From contig NZ_JAADJV010000001.1 of assembly GCF_011684115.1 (NCBI RefSeq), positions 248,001-312,000 of the forward strand: a stretch of 64,000 nucleotides of DNA, read 5' to 3'. Origin of the DNA: Rahnella aceris (lineage in GTDB: Bacteria; Pseudomonadota; Gammaproteobacteria; Enterobacterales; Enterobacteriaceae). Every line of letters begins with the position of its first letter. Position 1 is the stretch's first letter. This document shows, in pieces, positions 1 to 9,394 of this stretch. The translations under genes were made by a program, and so were the position numbers. Under the pieces are notes generated by a model. That model had not been told where the DNA came from, made no database searches, and saw only the letters and a list, made by a program, of their open reading frames with translations.

Positions 1-12
1 AGGTCTGTGCTG

Positions 13-822
13 ATGAATAAAGAAAAAGAGCAGGGATTATCGCCGCTGGTGCATAGCAACCCGTGGGAAACTCTGCGTCAGTTTACGGCCGCACGTATCG
101 CGCTGGGACGTACCGGTTCGAGTCTGCCCACCGATGAGCTGCTGCGATTTGGTTTAGCCCATGCGCAGGCGCGTGATGCCGTGCATCAGCCCTTTGACAG
201 CCAGAAGCTCGAACCCGAACTTTACGCGCTGGGGCTGGAAACGCTGACCGTTGCCAGCGCTGCACCGGACAGGGCGACCTATCTGTGTCGTCCTGATCTT
301 GGCCGCAAGTTGTCAGAAAGCAGCCGTCAGGCCTTGCTGCGTCTGGCGCCGGAGCCTGCCGACGTGGTGCTGGTCATCGCTGACGGTTTGTCATCGAAAG
401 CCGTGCACCGGCAGGCCGTACCGCTGATTGCGGCGTTATTGCCCTATCTGCGCACGCTGGAGCTGAAAATCGGGCCTGTGGTGCTGGCGCATCAGTCGCG
501 GGTGGCACTGGGCGATGATATTGCGCAGGTGATGAAAGCGAAGGCGGTAGCGATTTTGATCGGAGAACGTCCGGGATTGTCATCTCCCGACAGTTTAGGC
601 ATTTACATGACCTGGGGGCCCCATTCCAAAAGACTGGAATCGGAACGAAATTGTATTTCCAATGTGCGGCCGGAAGGGCTGAATTATCCGCAGGCGGCTT
701 TTAAACTCGCCTGGCTGCTCGAACAATCTTTCCATCGCCAGTTGTCGGGCGTCAATCTGAAAGATGAAAGCGATAATCCGGCGCTACACAATAAGGTCGT
801 GCCGATGTTTAAACTGGAGTAG
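13..822 (+). CDS. eutC: ethanolamine ammonia-lyase, small subunit
   Basis: The small subunit of the adenosylcobalamin-dependent enzyme that splits ethanolamine into acetaldehyde and ammonia; it works as a complex with EutB, which should lie just upstream outside the window. The protein has the family's N-terminal block (WETLRQFTAARIALGR) and the C-terminal RNCISNVRPEGL segment. The frame is open from a GTG at 7, but the ATG at 13 (MNKEKEQG) looks the better start; the ribosome site is too close to the window edge to decide. At about 269 residues it is slightly shorter than the E. coli protein. No further eut gene follows, so this is a short eutBC-type arrangement rather than the microcompartment operon. 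Identity is confident; start is uncertain. Confidence 0.93.
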   Translation: MNKEKEQGLSPLVHSNPWETLRQFTAARIALGRTGSSLPTDELLRFGLAHAQARDAVHQPFDSQKLEPELYALGLETLTVASAAPDRATYLCRPDLGRKLSESSRQALLRLAPEPADVVLVIADGLSSKAVHRQAVPLIAALLPYLRTLELKIGPVVLAHQSRVALGDDIAQVMKAKAVAILIGERPGLSSPDSLGIYMTWGPHSKRLESERNCISNVRPEGLNYPQAAFKLAWLLEQSFHRQLSGVNLKDESDNPALHNKVVPMFKLE

Positions 823-891
823 GGGGAGGAGAAAAATAGAACCAGCTGCTGGTTCGCCTCCATCACGGTTTTTCTTCGGAGTACAGATGCG

Positions 892-917
892 AAAAAAGCG
901 CCTATAGGCGCTTTTTT
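892..917. terminator. bidirectional terminator between eutC and the tRNA operon
   Basis: A palindrome GCGCCTATAGGCGC is flanked by six A on one side and six T on the other, so it can end transcription from both directions. It lies between the end of eutC (plus) and the end of the tRNA-Val/Lys operon (minus). Confidence 0.85.
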
Positions 918-923
918 CTGAAT

Positions 924-999
924 TGGTGGGCCGTGCTGGATTCGAACCAGCGACCAATTGATTAAAAGTCAACTGCTCTACCAACTGAGCTAACGGCCC
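924..999 (-). tRNA. tRNA-Lys (anticodon TTT)
   Basis: Read on the minus strand it is a 76-nt cloverleaf with acceptor arm GGGCCGT pairing with ACGGCCC, anticodon loop CTTTTAA (TTT anticodon), TTCGAATC T-loop and an encoded CCA end. It is the last gene of a four-tRNA operon. The same lysine/valine tRNA group next to gltX exists in E. coli (valUXY-lysV). Confidence 0.97.
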
Positions 1000-1006
1000 G
1001 CAGAAG

Positions 1007-1082
1007 TGGTGGGCGATGACGGGCTCGAACCGCCGACCCCCTCCGTGTAAAGGAGATGCTCTACCAACTGAGCTAATCGCCC
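1007..1082 (-). tRNA. tRNA-Val (anticodon TAC), copy 3 of the operon
   Basis: A 76-nt cloverleaf on the minus strand with acceptor GGGCGAT/ATCGCCC, anticodon loop TTTACAC (TAC) and encoded CCA. It is identical in sequence to the two other valine copies beside it and lies seven bases upstream of tRNA-Lys. Confidence 0.97.
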
Positions 1083-1125
1083 ACTTCTGGGTACTTCCCC
1101 ATGTAAGAAGAAACGTGCTGAGAAA

Positions 1126-1201
1126 TGGTGGGCGATGACGGGCTCGAACCGCCGACCCCCTCCGTGTAAAGGAGATGCTCTACCAACTGAGCTAATCGCC
1201 C
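1126..1201 (-). tRNA. tRNA-Val (anticodon TAC), copy 2 of the operon
   Basis: The middle copy of three identical 76-nt tRNA-Val(TAC) genes on the minus strand, with encoded CCA. Spacers of 43 and 46 bases separate it from its neighbours. Confidence 0.97.
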
Positions 1202-1247
1202 ATTTCTCAATTCTTCTTACTTATCACAACGCGGCACTCTTAAAGAG

Positions 1248-1323
1248 TGGTGGGCGATGACGGGCTCGAACCGCCGACCCCCTCCGTGTAAAGGAGATGC
1301 TCTACCAACTGAGCTAATCGCCC
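1248..1323 (-). tRNA. tRNA-Val (anticodon TAC), copy 1 of the operon
   Basis: The first gene of the minus-strand tRNA operon, identical to the other two tRNA-Val genes, with encoded CCA. It is directly preceded by a strong sigma-70 promoter. Confidence 0.97.
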
Positions 1324-1341
1324 CCGTCGTGATGGAGTCGC

Positions 1342-1369
1342 ATTATAGGGATACTTGAAATTACGTCAA
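1342..1369 (-). promoter_or_regulatory. sigma-70 promoter of the tRNA-Val/Lys operon
   Basis: On the minus strand a -35 box TTGACG (1364-1369) is followed after 16 bases by a perfect -10 box TATAAT (1342-1347) and the discriminator GCGACTCC. A GC-rich discriminator is typical of stringently controlled stable-RNA promoters. Confidence 0.85.
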
Positions 1370-1586
1370 CGCTTTTTAAAAACAAAAATGTTCATTCGGC
1401 TTATTTTTAGTCAACCTGACGTGTTTCTCGCCCGCGTAGTCGATTCTTTACGCATTCATGGCCTTAAACCACGCGACTGCCCCTGGTTGTGCGTTGAGGA
1501 ATCAGGGCAGAGTGGTAGAATGTCAGCCACTTTTTGTTAATTGATAGCGACGTTTTTTGGCGTTGCGTGATTAAGGTTGCACCCAG

Positions 1587-3005
1587 ATGAAAATCAAAAC
1601 CCGTTTTGCCCCAAGCCCGACCGGCTATCTGCACGTCGGTGGCGCCCGTACCGCGCTCTATTCCTGGCTCTTTGCCCGCAACCTTGGCGGTGAGTTTGTG
1701 CTGCGTATCGAAGACACCGATCTCGAACGTTCCACTCAGGCAGCTATCGACGCGATTATGGATGGCATGAACTGGCTGAATCTGGACTGGGATGAAGGCC
1801 CGTATTTCCAGACCAAGCGTTTTGACCGTTATAACGCGGTGATTGATGAGATGCTGGAAAACGGCACGGCTTATAAATGCTATTGCTCTAAAGAACGTCT
1901 GGAAGCGCTGCGTGAAGAACAAATGGCAAATAACGAGAAGCCTCGTTATGACGGCCGCTGCCGCGACAGCCACGAACATCACGCTGCTGATGAGCCGTGT
2001 GTGGTGCGTTTTCGTAACCCGCAGGAAGGTTCTGTCATCTTTGACGATCAGATCCGCGGACCGATCGAATTCAGTAATGACGAGCTGGACGATCTGATCA
2101 TCCGCCGTACCGACGGTTCGCCGACCTATAATTTCTGTGTCGTTGTCGATGACTGGGATATGGAAATCACCCACGTCATCCGTGGCGAAGATCATATCAA
2201 CAATACGCCGCGTCAGATAAATATCCTGAAAGCGCTGGGCGCGCCAGTACCGGTTTACGCGCACGTTTCTATGATTCTGGGTGACGACGGTAAAAAACTG
2301 TCCAAACGCCACGGTGCGGTCGGCGTGATGCAATACCGTGATGACGGTTATCTGCCGGAAGCGCTGCTGAACTATCTGGTGCGTCTGGGCTGGTCTCATG
2401 GCGATCAGGAAATTTTCAGCCGCGACGAAATGAAAGCGCTGTTCTCACTGGAAAACGTCAGCAAATCTGCCAGTGCGTTTAACACTGAAAAACTGCAATG
2501 GCTGAACCATCACTACATTAACACGATGGATCCGCATTACGTGGCGACCCATCTGCTGTGGCATGTTGAGCAGGCGGGTATCGAAACCCGTAATGGTCCG
2601 CAGCTGTTTGAAATCGTGACCCTGTTGGGCGAACGTTGCAAGACGCTGAAAGAGATGGCGGAGTCCTGCCGTTACTTCTACGAAGATTTTGCAGAGTTTG
2701 ATGCCGATGCGGCGAAGAAACACTTACGCCCGGTTGCACGTCAGCCGCTGGAAGTGGTTCGCGCCAAACTGGCTGCTATCACTGACTGGACCGCTGAAAA
2801 CATTCACCATGCGATTCAGGGCACGGCGGATGAGCTGGAAGTAGGGATGGGTAAAGTTGGTATGCCACTGCGCGTTGCGGTAACGGGCGCAGGCCAGTCA
2901 CCAGGTGTTGATGTCACCGTTCACGCTATCGGCCAGAGCCGTGTGCTGGCGCGTATCGATATGGCGTTAGCCTTTATTGCTGAGCGCGAAACACAAGCAC
3001 AGTAA
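1587..3005 (+). CDS. gltX: glutamyl-tRNA synthetase
   Basis: A class I aminoacyl-tRNA synthetase that charges tRNA-Glu with glutamate in the cytoplasm. The 472-residue length is that of the family. It begins with the ATP-site block [17 protein letters not shown] (HIGH-type motif) and carries KKLSKRHG near residue 240. The CYCS pair with the downstream RCRDSHEHH segment (about residues 99-130) corresponds to the zinc-binding subdomain of the E. coli enzyme. Start is the ATG beginning [13 protein letters not shown], as in E. coli. Monocistronic, with a terminator just behind it; position next to the valine/lysine tRNA operon matches E. coli. Confidence 0.98.
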   Translation: MKIKTRFAPSPTGYLHVGGARTALYSWLFARNLGGEFVLRIEDTDLERSTQAAIDAIMDGMNWLNLDWDEGPYFQTKRFDRYNAVIDEMLENGTAYKCYCSKERLEALREEQMANNEKPRYDGRCRDSHEHHAADEPCVVRFRNPQEGSVIFDDQIRGPIEFSNDELDDLIIRRTDGSPTYNFCVVVDDWDMEITHVIRGEDHINNTPRQINILKALGAPVPVYAHVSMILGDDGKKLSKRHGAVGVMQYRDDGYLPEALLNYLVRLGWSHGDQEIFSRDEMKALFSLENVSKSASAFNTEKLQWLNHHYINTMDPHYVATHLLWHVEQAGIETRNGPQLFEIVTLLGERCKTLKEMAESCRYFYEDFAEFDADAAKKHLRPVARQPLEVVRAKLAAITDWTAENIHHAIQGTADELEVGMGKVGMPLRVAVTGAGQSPGVDVTVHAIGQSRVLARIDMALAFIAERETQAQ

Positions 3006-3023
3006 TGGCGGTTAAATAGCGAT

Positions 3024-3060
3024 AAAAAAGCCAGCGCGGGAAACCGGCTGGCTTTTTCTT
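3024..3060 (+). terminator. gltX terminator
   Basis: The arms AAAAAAGCCAG and CTGGCTTTTT flank a GC-rich loop about 20 bases after the gltX stop. It can also serve the convergent channel gene at 3093-3884. Confidence 0.85.
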
Positions 3061-3092
3061 TTCGTAAAACCCGGGTGTGAAAAACGTCTTAA

Positions 3093-3884
3093 TTAACGTT
3101 GTTCAGTTGCCGGTGTTTCAACGGTCGGGCGGTAGGCCAGGAAATACATCAGGCCAACGAAGCCCGCACCACCTACGGCGTTACCGAGGAACACGGCCAC
3201 GAAGTTAGGCAGGTATTCTGACCAGCTCAGCGCACCGGCAAAGATTGCCGCAGGCACGATAAACATATTTGCTACCACGTGCTGGAAGCCGATGGCCACG
3301 AACGCCATAACCGGGAACCACATGCCGATCACTTTGCCGCCAACTTCTTTGCTGGCGAAGGCCAGCCAGATTGCCAGACACACCAGCCAGTTACAGCCGA
3401 TACCGGAAATGAACGCATGCATGAAGTCTGCGTTGACCTTCGCGGTGGCGGTTGCCACCGTTTTGCTCAGGAAAGCGCCTTCCGTCAGCCCCAGAACGTG
3501 GCCGAAGAAATAGGCCACTGCCAGGCTGCCCAGCAGGTTAGCGACAGTGACCCAGAACCAGTTACGCAGCACCGCGTAAAGGCTGATCTGACGCGCGAAC
3601 CAGGCGATAGGTAAGGTCATCATATTACCGGTCAGCAGTTCTCCCCCTGCTAACACGGTCAGAATGATGCCTACCGGGAAGACGGCAGCGCCAAGCAAGT
3701 TACTGAATGAACCCCAGGATGCAGGTAATGTCCCTATTACATGCAGATCCAGAAGGAAACCGGTGGCGATGAATGCGCCAGCCAGAAAGCCCAAAATTAA
3801 CAAATTCAACACGGTGGCGCGGCTTTTATTAACGCCCGCTGTGACGGCGATGGATGCGATTTCTTTAGGTGAATACAAGGACAT
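3093..3884 (-). CDS. formate/nitrite transporter (FNT) family channel, FocA-like
   Basis: An inner-membrane pentameric channel of the FNT family, which moves formate, nitrite or related small anions. Seen in the 263-residue protein: about six hydrophobic segments, the GNMMTLPIAW and GIGCNWLVCLAIWLA blocks, and GFQHVVANMF, whose histidine corresponds to the gating/protonation His of FocA. It is not followed by pflB, unlike E. coli focA, so it may be a FocA paralogue or a relative of other formate or nitrite channels. Functionally it could link to the formate hydrogenlyase island 30 kb away, but that is inference. An even palindrome lies about 50 bases upstream. Confidence 0.85.
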   Translation of the reverse strand: MSLYSPKEIASIAVTAGVNKSRATVLNLLILGFLAGAFIATGFLLDLHVIGTLPASWGSFSNLLGAAVFPVGIILTVLAGGELLTGNMMTLPIAWFARQISLYAVLRNWFWVTVANLLGSLAVAYFFGHVLGLTEGAFLSKTVATATAKVNADFMHAFISGIGCNWLVCLAIWLAFASKEVGGKVIGMWFPVMAFVAIGFQHVVANMFIVPAAIFAGALSWSEYLPNFVAVFLGNAVGGAGFVGLMYFLAYRPTVETPATEQR

Positions 3885-4237
3885 GGGAGTGCTCGAATGG
3901 TGTAAGTTATGATTATTGCGCGAGAAGTCTATTCTGAGATTTATCTCAAAACAAGGCGATTATCATAGTCTGCTAACATTTTATTAATCATTCGGACATA
4001 GATGTTAAGGAAATGCGTAAGCAGATCAGAAAGCTAGGAAAAATGCGGGCTGGCGGACAAATTGTAAAACAAAGCGTCTGTCTGAAAATTTCCCTGATGG
4101 CAGAGGATTTTTCCCTGTGGAATGGGGGATTTGGCGGCTTTTTCAGCGCTTGAATTGAGAAACGGATTTAGCCGTTGACAGGGGTAGCGACGTTTCATAT
4201 TATGCGCCCCGTTCACCCGTTTTTACGGGCATGAATT
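3885..4237. other. intergenic region between FNT channel and tRNA-Ala
   Basis: About 350 bases without a gene. It holds the promoter of the channel gene (minus), a perfect palindrome TGAGAT-TT-ATCTCA at 3935-3948, and the tRNA-Ala promoter at its right end. No convincing small open frame was seen. Confidence 0.6.
4175..4203 (+). promoter_or_regulatory. sigma-70 promoter of the tRNA-Ala pair
   Basis: A perfect -35 box TTGACA (4175-4180), a 17-base spacer and -10 box TATTAT (4198-4203), followed by a GCGCCCC discriminator and the first tRNA-Ala 34 bases downstream. Confidence 0.87.
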
Positions 4238-4313
<76 letters not shown>

Positions 4314-4385
4314 ACTTCCTTTCCAGAGCAAGTTGGCTGTTTCCTTCCCAGGGAAACAAAAAAGTAAATGTGTACGACCTCGTGT

Positions 4386-4461
<76 letters not shown>

Positions 4462-4471
4462 AATATTAAAG

Positions 4472-4494
4472 AAACCCGCTTCGGCGGGTTTTTT
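4472..4494 (+). terminator. tRNA-Ala operon terminator
   Basis: Stem AAACCCGC, tetraloop TTCG, stem GCGGGTTT and a run of T, ten bases after the second tRNA-Ala. Confidence 0.9.
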
Positions 4495-4550
4495 GCTTTT
4501 GGCGCTTTGTCATTTCTCCTGCCTGTTTTACTGCGCTGAATCGCAGACAT

Positions 4551-4575
4551 AAAAAAAGGCGCCGGAGCGCCTTTC
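4551..4575 (-). terminator. nupC terminator
   Basis: On the minus strand the stem AAGGCGC/GCGCCTT is followed by a run of seven T, just behind the nupC stop. Confidence 0.8.
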
Positions 4576-4597
4576 TCGTCGTTCTGTATTTGCTTAC

Positions 4598-5785
4598 TTA
4601 CGCCAGTACCAGACCCGCGATAGAAGCAGACAACACGCTGACCAGCGTTGAGCCGTACAGCAGTTTCAGGCCGAAGCGTGAAACCACGTTGCCCTGATGT
4701 TCGTTCAGGCCTTTGATAGCGCCGGCAACGATACCGATGGAAGAGAAGTTTGCGAAAGACACCAGGAACACGGACAGGATGCCCACGCCGCGTGGTGAAA
4801 GTTCGGTTGCTACTTTCTGCAGATCCAACATCGCAACGAATTCATTGGAAACCAGTTTGGTTGCCATGATGCTGCCTACCTGCAAGGCTTCGTGACTTGG
4901 TACGCCCATCATCCACGCGAATGGATAGAAGACATAACCCAGCACGCCCTGGAAGGTGATACCGAATACCACGTCGAACAACGCATTCAGGCAGGAAATC
5001 AGTGCGATGAAACCAATCAACATGGCTGCAACGATGATAGCCACTTTGAAGCCTGCCAGGATGTATTCACCCAGCATTTCAAAGAAGCTCTGACCCTGGT
5101 GCGTATTACCGATTTGCAGGTCTTCTTCTGAATCAACCTTATAAGGGTTGATCAACGACAGTACGATGAAGGTACTGAACATGTTGAGCACCAGCGCAGC
5201 AACAACAAAGCGCGGTTCCAGCATGGTCATGTACGCACCCACAATCGACATAGAAACCGTCGACATTGCTGTGGCAGCCATGGTGTACATACGTTTTTCA
5301 GACATTTTGCTCAGAATATCTTTATACGCGATAAAGTTTTCTGACTGACCCAAAATCAGGGAGCTGATGGCGTTGAAAGATTCCAGTTTTCCCATGCCAT
5401 TAATTTTCGACAGAACCGTACCGATAATACGGATGACGAAAGGCAGTACACGAATGTGTTGTAAAATACCGATCAACGCAGAAATAAACACGATCGGACA
5501 CAAGACTTTCAAGAAGAAGAACGCTAATCCTTTATCGCTCATGCCTCCAAATACGAAGCCGGTCCCTTCCGCAGCGAATCCTAATAATTTTTCAAACAAG
5601 TCTGAGAAGCCTTTCACAAAACCTAAACCAACAGAAGAATTCAGGAAGAAGTAGGCTAACAAGACTTCGATGACCAACAGCTGAACGATGAAGCGTAAAC
5701 GGATATTTTTCCGGTCACGGCTCACCAGTAAAGCGAGTACAGCGACAACGGCCAACGCTAATACAAAGTGCAATATTCGGGACAT
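4598..5785 (-). CDS. nupC: concentrative nucleoside transporter NupC
   Basis: A proton-driven importer of nucleosides in the inner membrane (CNT family). The 395-residue protein follows E. coli NupC closely throughout, from its hydrophobic N-terminus ([11 protein letters not shown]) through [13 protein letters not shown] and the [16 protein letters not shown] block to the C-terminal [15 protein letters not shown]. About ten hydrophobic segments are visible. It is transcribed away from mntH, as in E. coli. CRP/CytR control is known for E. coli nupC. Upstream here, GTTGCAATT and TTGCAAT octamer-like words resemble CytR half-sites, but this is only suggestive. Confidence 0.97.
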   Translation of the reverse strand: MSRILHFVLALAVVAVLALLVSRDRKNIRLRFIVQLLVIEVLLAYFFLNSSVGLGFVKGFSDLFEKLLGFAAEGTGFVFGGMSDKGLAFFFLKVLCPIVFISALIGILQHIRVLPFVIRIIGTVLSKINGMGKLESFNAISSLILGQSENFIAYKDILSKMSEKRMYTMAATAMSTVSMSIVGAYMTMLEPRFVVAALVLNMFSTFIVLSLINPYKVDSEEDLQIGNTHQGQSFFEMLGEYILAGFKVAIIVAAMLIGFIALISCLNALFDVVFGITFQGVLGYVFYPFAWMMGVPSHEALQVGSIMATKLVSNEFVAMLDLQKVATELSPRGVGILSVFLVSFANFSSIGIVAGAIKGLNEHQGNVVSRFGLKLLYGSTLVSVLSASIAGLVLA

Positions 5786-6202
5786 GGGTGCTCCAAATTA
5801 GAGGCAGGCTATATTTCGACGGTCATTTTATGTAACGCGTACATTTAAAACGTGAAGTCGATTGCAAATATAGAAATTACAGACACGAATTGCAACAAAT
5901 CGCGGCCCATCACACAAAAAATCAAGATGTTAATAAAACTAAGCACAATTAGCATTCCTGTGCTAGTTTTATCATGTGCCGTAATGCGTTCTGAATCTGG
6001 CCCGTTAATGTCTGTTTTAGGAAAGTGCGCTGCGTCTGGCTTTCTGAAGCCGGGTGAGCGAATCACCCCCTCAGTTATTACCTTCTCGCTTACTGCTGCT
6101 GCCTATCAGAGTAATCACTCAGATCATTCCAAATGCACTTGATAATCATTATCAGTTAGATATCATTGATGTAAGCGTAATAATTGTAAGGGTTAACTAA
6201 CT
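5786..6202. other. nupC-mntH divergent regulatory region
   Basis: About 417 bases between two divergent transporter genes. Visible are CytR/CRP-like words on the nupC side (GTTGCAATT near 5890 and a TGTGATGG half-site near 5910, minus strand) and a Fur-type box 50 bases before mntH. No convincing gene was seen. Confidence 0.55.
6135..6153 (+). promoter_or_regulatory. Fur box upstream of mntH
   Basis: The 19-mer GCACTTGATAATCATTATC matches the Fur consensus (GATAATGATAATCATTATC) at 15 of 19 positions. Iron-Fur control of mntH is known in E. coli and Salmonella. No MntR box was recognised. Confidence 0.7.
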
Positions 6203-7432
6203 ATGCTGAACAGCCGGGCCGAATCTGCAGGCCGCGCGTCCAGAAAGATGAAGCTTTCACTGATGGGACCGGCCTTTATCGCCGCCATTGGTTATATCGA
6301 TCCGGGCAACTTTGCGACGAATATTCAGGCCGGTGCTTCTTATGGCTATCAGTTGCTGTGGGTGGTGGTATGGGCCAACGTCATGGCGATGTTGATCCAG
6401 TTGTTGTCTGCCAAACTCGGTATCGCGACCGGCAAAAACCTGGCCGAACATATCCGCGATCGTTTCCCGCGTCCGGCCGTCTGGGCTTACTGGGTGCAGG
6501 CGGAGATTATCGCAATGGCCACCGATCTGGCCGAATTTATTGGCGCCGCCATTGGCTTCAAATTGCTTCTCGGGGTTTCCCTGTTACAGGGCGCAGTACT
6601 TACCGGGATTGCCACCTTTATTATCCTTGGGCTGCAAAAACGCGGGCAAAAGCCGCTGGAACTGGTGATCGCCGGTTTACTGTTGTTTGTTGCTGCGGCT
6701 TATATTGTTGAATTGTTCTTCTCGCAGCCAAGCATGCTGGCGCTGGGCAAAGGCATGTTAATCCCCGCACTGCCAACCGCCGATTCGGTGTATCTGGCCG
6801 CGGGTGTGCTCGGCGCAACCATTATGCCGCATGTCATTTATCTGCACTCTTCGCTGACTCAGCGGGGCGGCAAGGCGTCCAAAGCGCAGCGTTATTCAGC
6901 CACCAAGCTGGATGTCGGTATTGCCATGACTATCGCCGGTTTTGTGAATCTGGCGATGATGGCGACGGCTGCGGCGGCATTCCATTTCAGCGGACACAGC
7001 GGGATCAGTGAGCTGGATGAAGCCTATCTGACGCTGCAACCGTTGCTCGGCCACGCTGCTGCGACCACCTTCGGTCTGAGTCTGGTGGCAGCCGGTTTAT
7101 CTTCTACAGTTGTCGGCACGCTGGCCGGACAGGTAGTGATGCAAGGGTTCGTGAAATTCTACATTCCGCTGTGGGTTCGCCGTACGGTGACCATGATGCC
7201 GTCTTTTATTGTGATCCTGATGGGATTAGATGCCACACGTATTTTGGTGATGAGCCAGGTATTGCTGAGCTTCGGGATTGCGCTGGCATTGCTGCCGTTG
7301 CTGGCTTTTACCGGTAACCGCAGCCTGATGGGCGAGATGGTGAATACTAAAACCGTGCAGTGGGCGGGGCGGGTCATCGTGCTGATCGTCGTCAGCCTTA
7401 ACCTTTATCTGCTGACAGGTATGTTGAAATAA
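6203..7432 (+). CDS. mntH: Nramp-type proton/manganese symporter
   Basis: Imports Mn(II), and to a lesser extent Fe(II), across the inner membrane with proton coupling. The 409-residue protein has the Nramp metal-site motifs: DPGN at residues 33-36 in the first helix and [11 protein letters not shown] in helix 6. About eleven hydrophobic segments are visible. The ATG at 6203 gives MLNSRAES and is preceded by AAGGGTTAAC. Monocistronic with its own terminator, divergent from nupC as in E. coli; a Fur box lies just upstream. Confidence 0.97.
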   Translation: MLNSRAESAGRASRKMKLSLMGPAFIAAIGYIDPGNFATNIQAGASYGYQLLWVVVWANVMAMLIQLLSAKLGIATGKNLAEHIRDRFPRPAVWAYWVQAEIIAMATDLAEFIGAAIGFKLLLGVSLLQGAVLTGIATFIILGLQKRGQKPLELVIAGLLLFVAAAYIVELFFSQPSMLALGKGMLIPALPTADSVYLAAGVLGATIMPHVIYLHSSLTQRGGKASKAQRYSATKLDVGIAMTIAGFVNLAMMATAAAAFHFSGHSGISELDEAYLTLQPLLGHAAATTFGLSLVAAGLSSTVVGTLAGQVVMQGFVKFYIPLWVRRTVTMMPSFIVILMGLDATRILVMSQVLLSFGIALALLPLLAFTGNRSLMGEMVNTKTVQWAGRVIVLIVVSLNLYLLTGMLK

Positions 7433-7455
7433 CGCCTTCGCCAGCGACAGATAAT

Positions 7456-7494
7456 AAAAAACGGGACAGTTTGCGCTGTCCCGTTTTTGTTTTA
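7456..7494. terminator. mntH terminator, possibly shared with the convergent ypeC-like gene
   Basis: Arms AAAAACGGGACAG and CTGTCCCGTTTTTG flank a short loop; T runs occur on both strands, so it can work in both directions. Confidence 0.85.
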
Positions 7495-7503
7495 TTCCGT
7501 TGA

Positions 7504-7917
7504 TTAATGGCGGTGATCGCCATGCCCGCCCCGGCGATCATCATGGCCGCGACCCCGATCCGGCCCGCGGCGGTGATCATAATGCGGACGTCCGTGGTCG
7601 CTGTGATGATAACGCGGTGGCGGCATCGGACGACGTGGAGGATGGCGTTCGTTCCACCAGCCATGATCGCGCCAGCGATAACCATCCCAGTAATAGCCGC
7701 GCGGGCTGCGTGCACCATAGTGGTGACCACGGTAACCATTCCACCAGCCTGGGTTACGCCAGTCATAGCCGTCCCAGTAATAACCCCGCCTGTCGCGATC
7801 ACCGATATTGATAGAAAGGCCCGGCGTATTCAGGCTGAAGCTGCTGGCCTGCACGGTGGGTACCGCCGCAGGGAGCAGGGTAAAGAACAATGTGGCAAAA
7901 AGTACCGGCTTTAACAT
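7504..7917 (-). CDS. ypeC: YpeC-like periplasmic protein (DUF2502)
   Basis: A secreted protein of unknown function. A signal peptide (hydrophobic FATLFFTLLPAAVP, likely cut after VQA) is followed by the DUF2502 signature INIGDRDRRGYYWDGYDWR. A second copy of that aromatic block follows (GYYWDGYRWRDHGWWNER), so the mature part is an imperfect tandem duplication. The tail from about residue 90 is rich in His, Arg, Gly and Pro (HHSDHGRPHYDHRR and similar) and could bind metal, which is inference. E. coli ypeC sits beside mntH, as here. The 137 residues exceed the roughly 108 of E. coli because of the repeat and tail. Confidence 0.8.
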   Translation of the reverse strand: MLKPVLFATLFFTLLPAAVPTVQASSFSLNTPGLSINIGDRDRRGYYWDGYDWRNPGWWNGYRGHHYGARSPRGYYWDGYRWRDHGWWNERHPPRRPMPPPRYHHSDHGRPHYDHRRGPDRGRGHDDRRGGHGDHRH

Positions 7918-8076
7918 GAGTGGCCCCAGATTCCTTATAATTTATGCTGACAGTTATAAGGGGAAGAGGGCACCGGTACTATTGCTTACAATCCTGTTTT
8001 GAATGATTTACGCGCCTTAACGGTTTACTTACGAATCCTCCATAAAGGCGCGTTTTTTATACCGCAGGGTAATCGC

Positions 8077-9066
8077 TTACACTAAAATCCCTTCGATCGC
8101 CGCCAGTTCTTCTGTGCTGAAATGACGGTGAGAGACCATGCCCACGGCATCGTCGATCTGGCTGGTTTTACTGGCACCAATCAGGACGGACGTCACGCGG
8201 TCGCCGCGCAGAACCCACGCCAGCGCCATCTGCGACAGCTTCTGACCGCGTGCCTGCGCAATATCATTCAGCTTACGCACTTTTGCCAGCTTCTCTTCCG
8301 TCAGCTGATCTGCTGTCAGGAACTTACTGCCGCTGGCTGCGCGGGAATCTTCAGGAATGCCCGCCAGATAACGGTCAGTCAGCACGCCGCCTGCCAGTGG
8401 CGAGAAGGCGATAGACCCGACGCCGTTATCCGCCAGCGTATCCAGCAGATCAGCCTCAACCCAGCGCTCGAACAGGGAATATTTCGGCTGATGGATCAGG
8501 CACGGTGTGCCAAGATCTTTCAGGATTTCAAACGCTTTTTTGGCGCGTTCTGCCGGATAGTTCGACAAACCGACGTACAGGGCTTTGCCCTGACGCACGA
8601 TCAAATCCAGCGCGGCCATGGTTTCTTCCAGCGGTGTATCAGGGTCAGGACGGTGATGATAGAAAATATCCACGTACTCCAGCCCCATGCGTTTCAGGCT
8701 CTGATTCAGGCTGGCGACCAGATATTTTTTCGAGCCCCAGTCTCCGTACGGGCCGTCCCACATGGTGTAACCGGCTTTGGAGGAAATAATCAGCTCATCG
8801 CGATAAGGCAATAAATCTTCCTGCAGGATGCGGCCGAAATGCTGTTCTGCCGAACCCGGAGGCGGGCCGTAGTTATTGGCCAGATCGAAATGGGTGATCC
8901 CATGGTCGAAAGCATGGCGGATCAGTTTCCGGCCATTCTCAAAATGGGCGTTATCGCCGAAGTTATGCCACAAACCCAGGGAAACGGCGGGCAGTTTCAG
9001 ACCGCTCTGGCCACAGCGACGGTATTCCATATTCTCGTAACGGGTTGGACTGGCTTGATACACCAT
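8077..9066 (-). CDS. gpr: aldo/keto reductase, YghZ/Gpr type
   Basis: An NADPH-dependent reductase of the AKR14 branch, whose E. coli member reduces L-glyceraldehyde 3-phosphate and methylglyoxal. The catalytic tetrad regions are present: DLANNYGPPPGSAE (Asp, Tyr), SSKAGYTMW (Lys) and the YHHRPDPDTPLEE block (His), and the C-terminal RVTSVLIGAS motif contacts the cofactor phosphate. The frame is open to 9153, but the ATG at 9066 (MVYQASPTRYENMEYRRCG) matches E. coli and is preceded by AAGGAC. The gene stands alone in an insertion between ypeC and yfeO relative to E. coli. Confidence 0.87.
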   Translation of the reverse strand: MVYQASPTRYENMEYRRCGQSGLKLPAVSLGLWHNFGDNAHFENGRKLIRHAFDHGITHFDLANNYGPPPGSAEQHFGRILQEDLLPYRDELIISSKAGYTMWDGPYGDWGSKKYLVASLNQSLKRMGLEYVDIFYHHRPDPDTPLEETMAALDLIVRQGKALYVGLSNYPAERAKKAFEILKDLGTPCLIHQPKYSLFERWVEADLLDTLADNGVGSIAFSPLAGGVLTDRYLAGIPEDSRAASGSKFLTADQLTEEKLAKVRKLNDIAQARGQKLSQMALAWVLRGDRVTSVLIGASKTSQIDDAVGMVSHRHFSTEELAAIEGILV

Positions 9067-9394
9067 GTGAGTCCTTATAATAAATTCAGAAGTGAACAGA
9101 AGGTTATAAATGTCATAAAAAACCAATTTTAGTGTATGCGCTTTCACAAGCATTTCCAGCTAATCAGATCACATCCGGAACAATCCTTGTACGCAGGATC
9201 GTTGATTACCGTGACTATTCTTCCTGCCTATTACCTTTACTGCTGAATCCGCTTCCCTGCATTAACACAGTGCAGGGGTGTAACTCTGCGTTGCCATGCC
9301 TTATTTCGAATAATAAATGTGCTGTCCCCCGGTTTGGAGTAATACTCATATTAGTGGGATTAACTGGTTACTTTATTTTTCACAGAGGATCGTC
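9067..9394. other. intergenic region between aldo/keto reductase and ipdC
   Basis: About 330 bases between divergent genes; it must hold both promoters. I saw no clear TyrR box, terminator or small gene. Confidence 0.5.

Noticed and set aside
1007..1323. Three identical 76-base units as a mobile or satellite repeat
   Set aside because: They are complete tRNA-Val genes with encoded CCA, in a promoter-terminator unit conserved beside gltX.
924..1323. tRNA genes as an integration site for a genomic island
   Set aside because: No integrase, no partial tRNA repeat and no mobility genes are nearby; gene order matches E. coli.
1464..2399. A 311-codon open frame on the minus strand opposite gltX
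   Set aside because: Its translation has no family features and is a mirror of the conserved gltX coding sequence.
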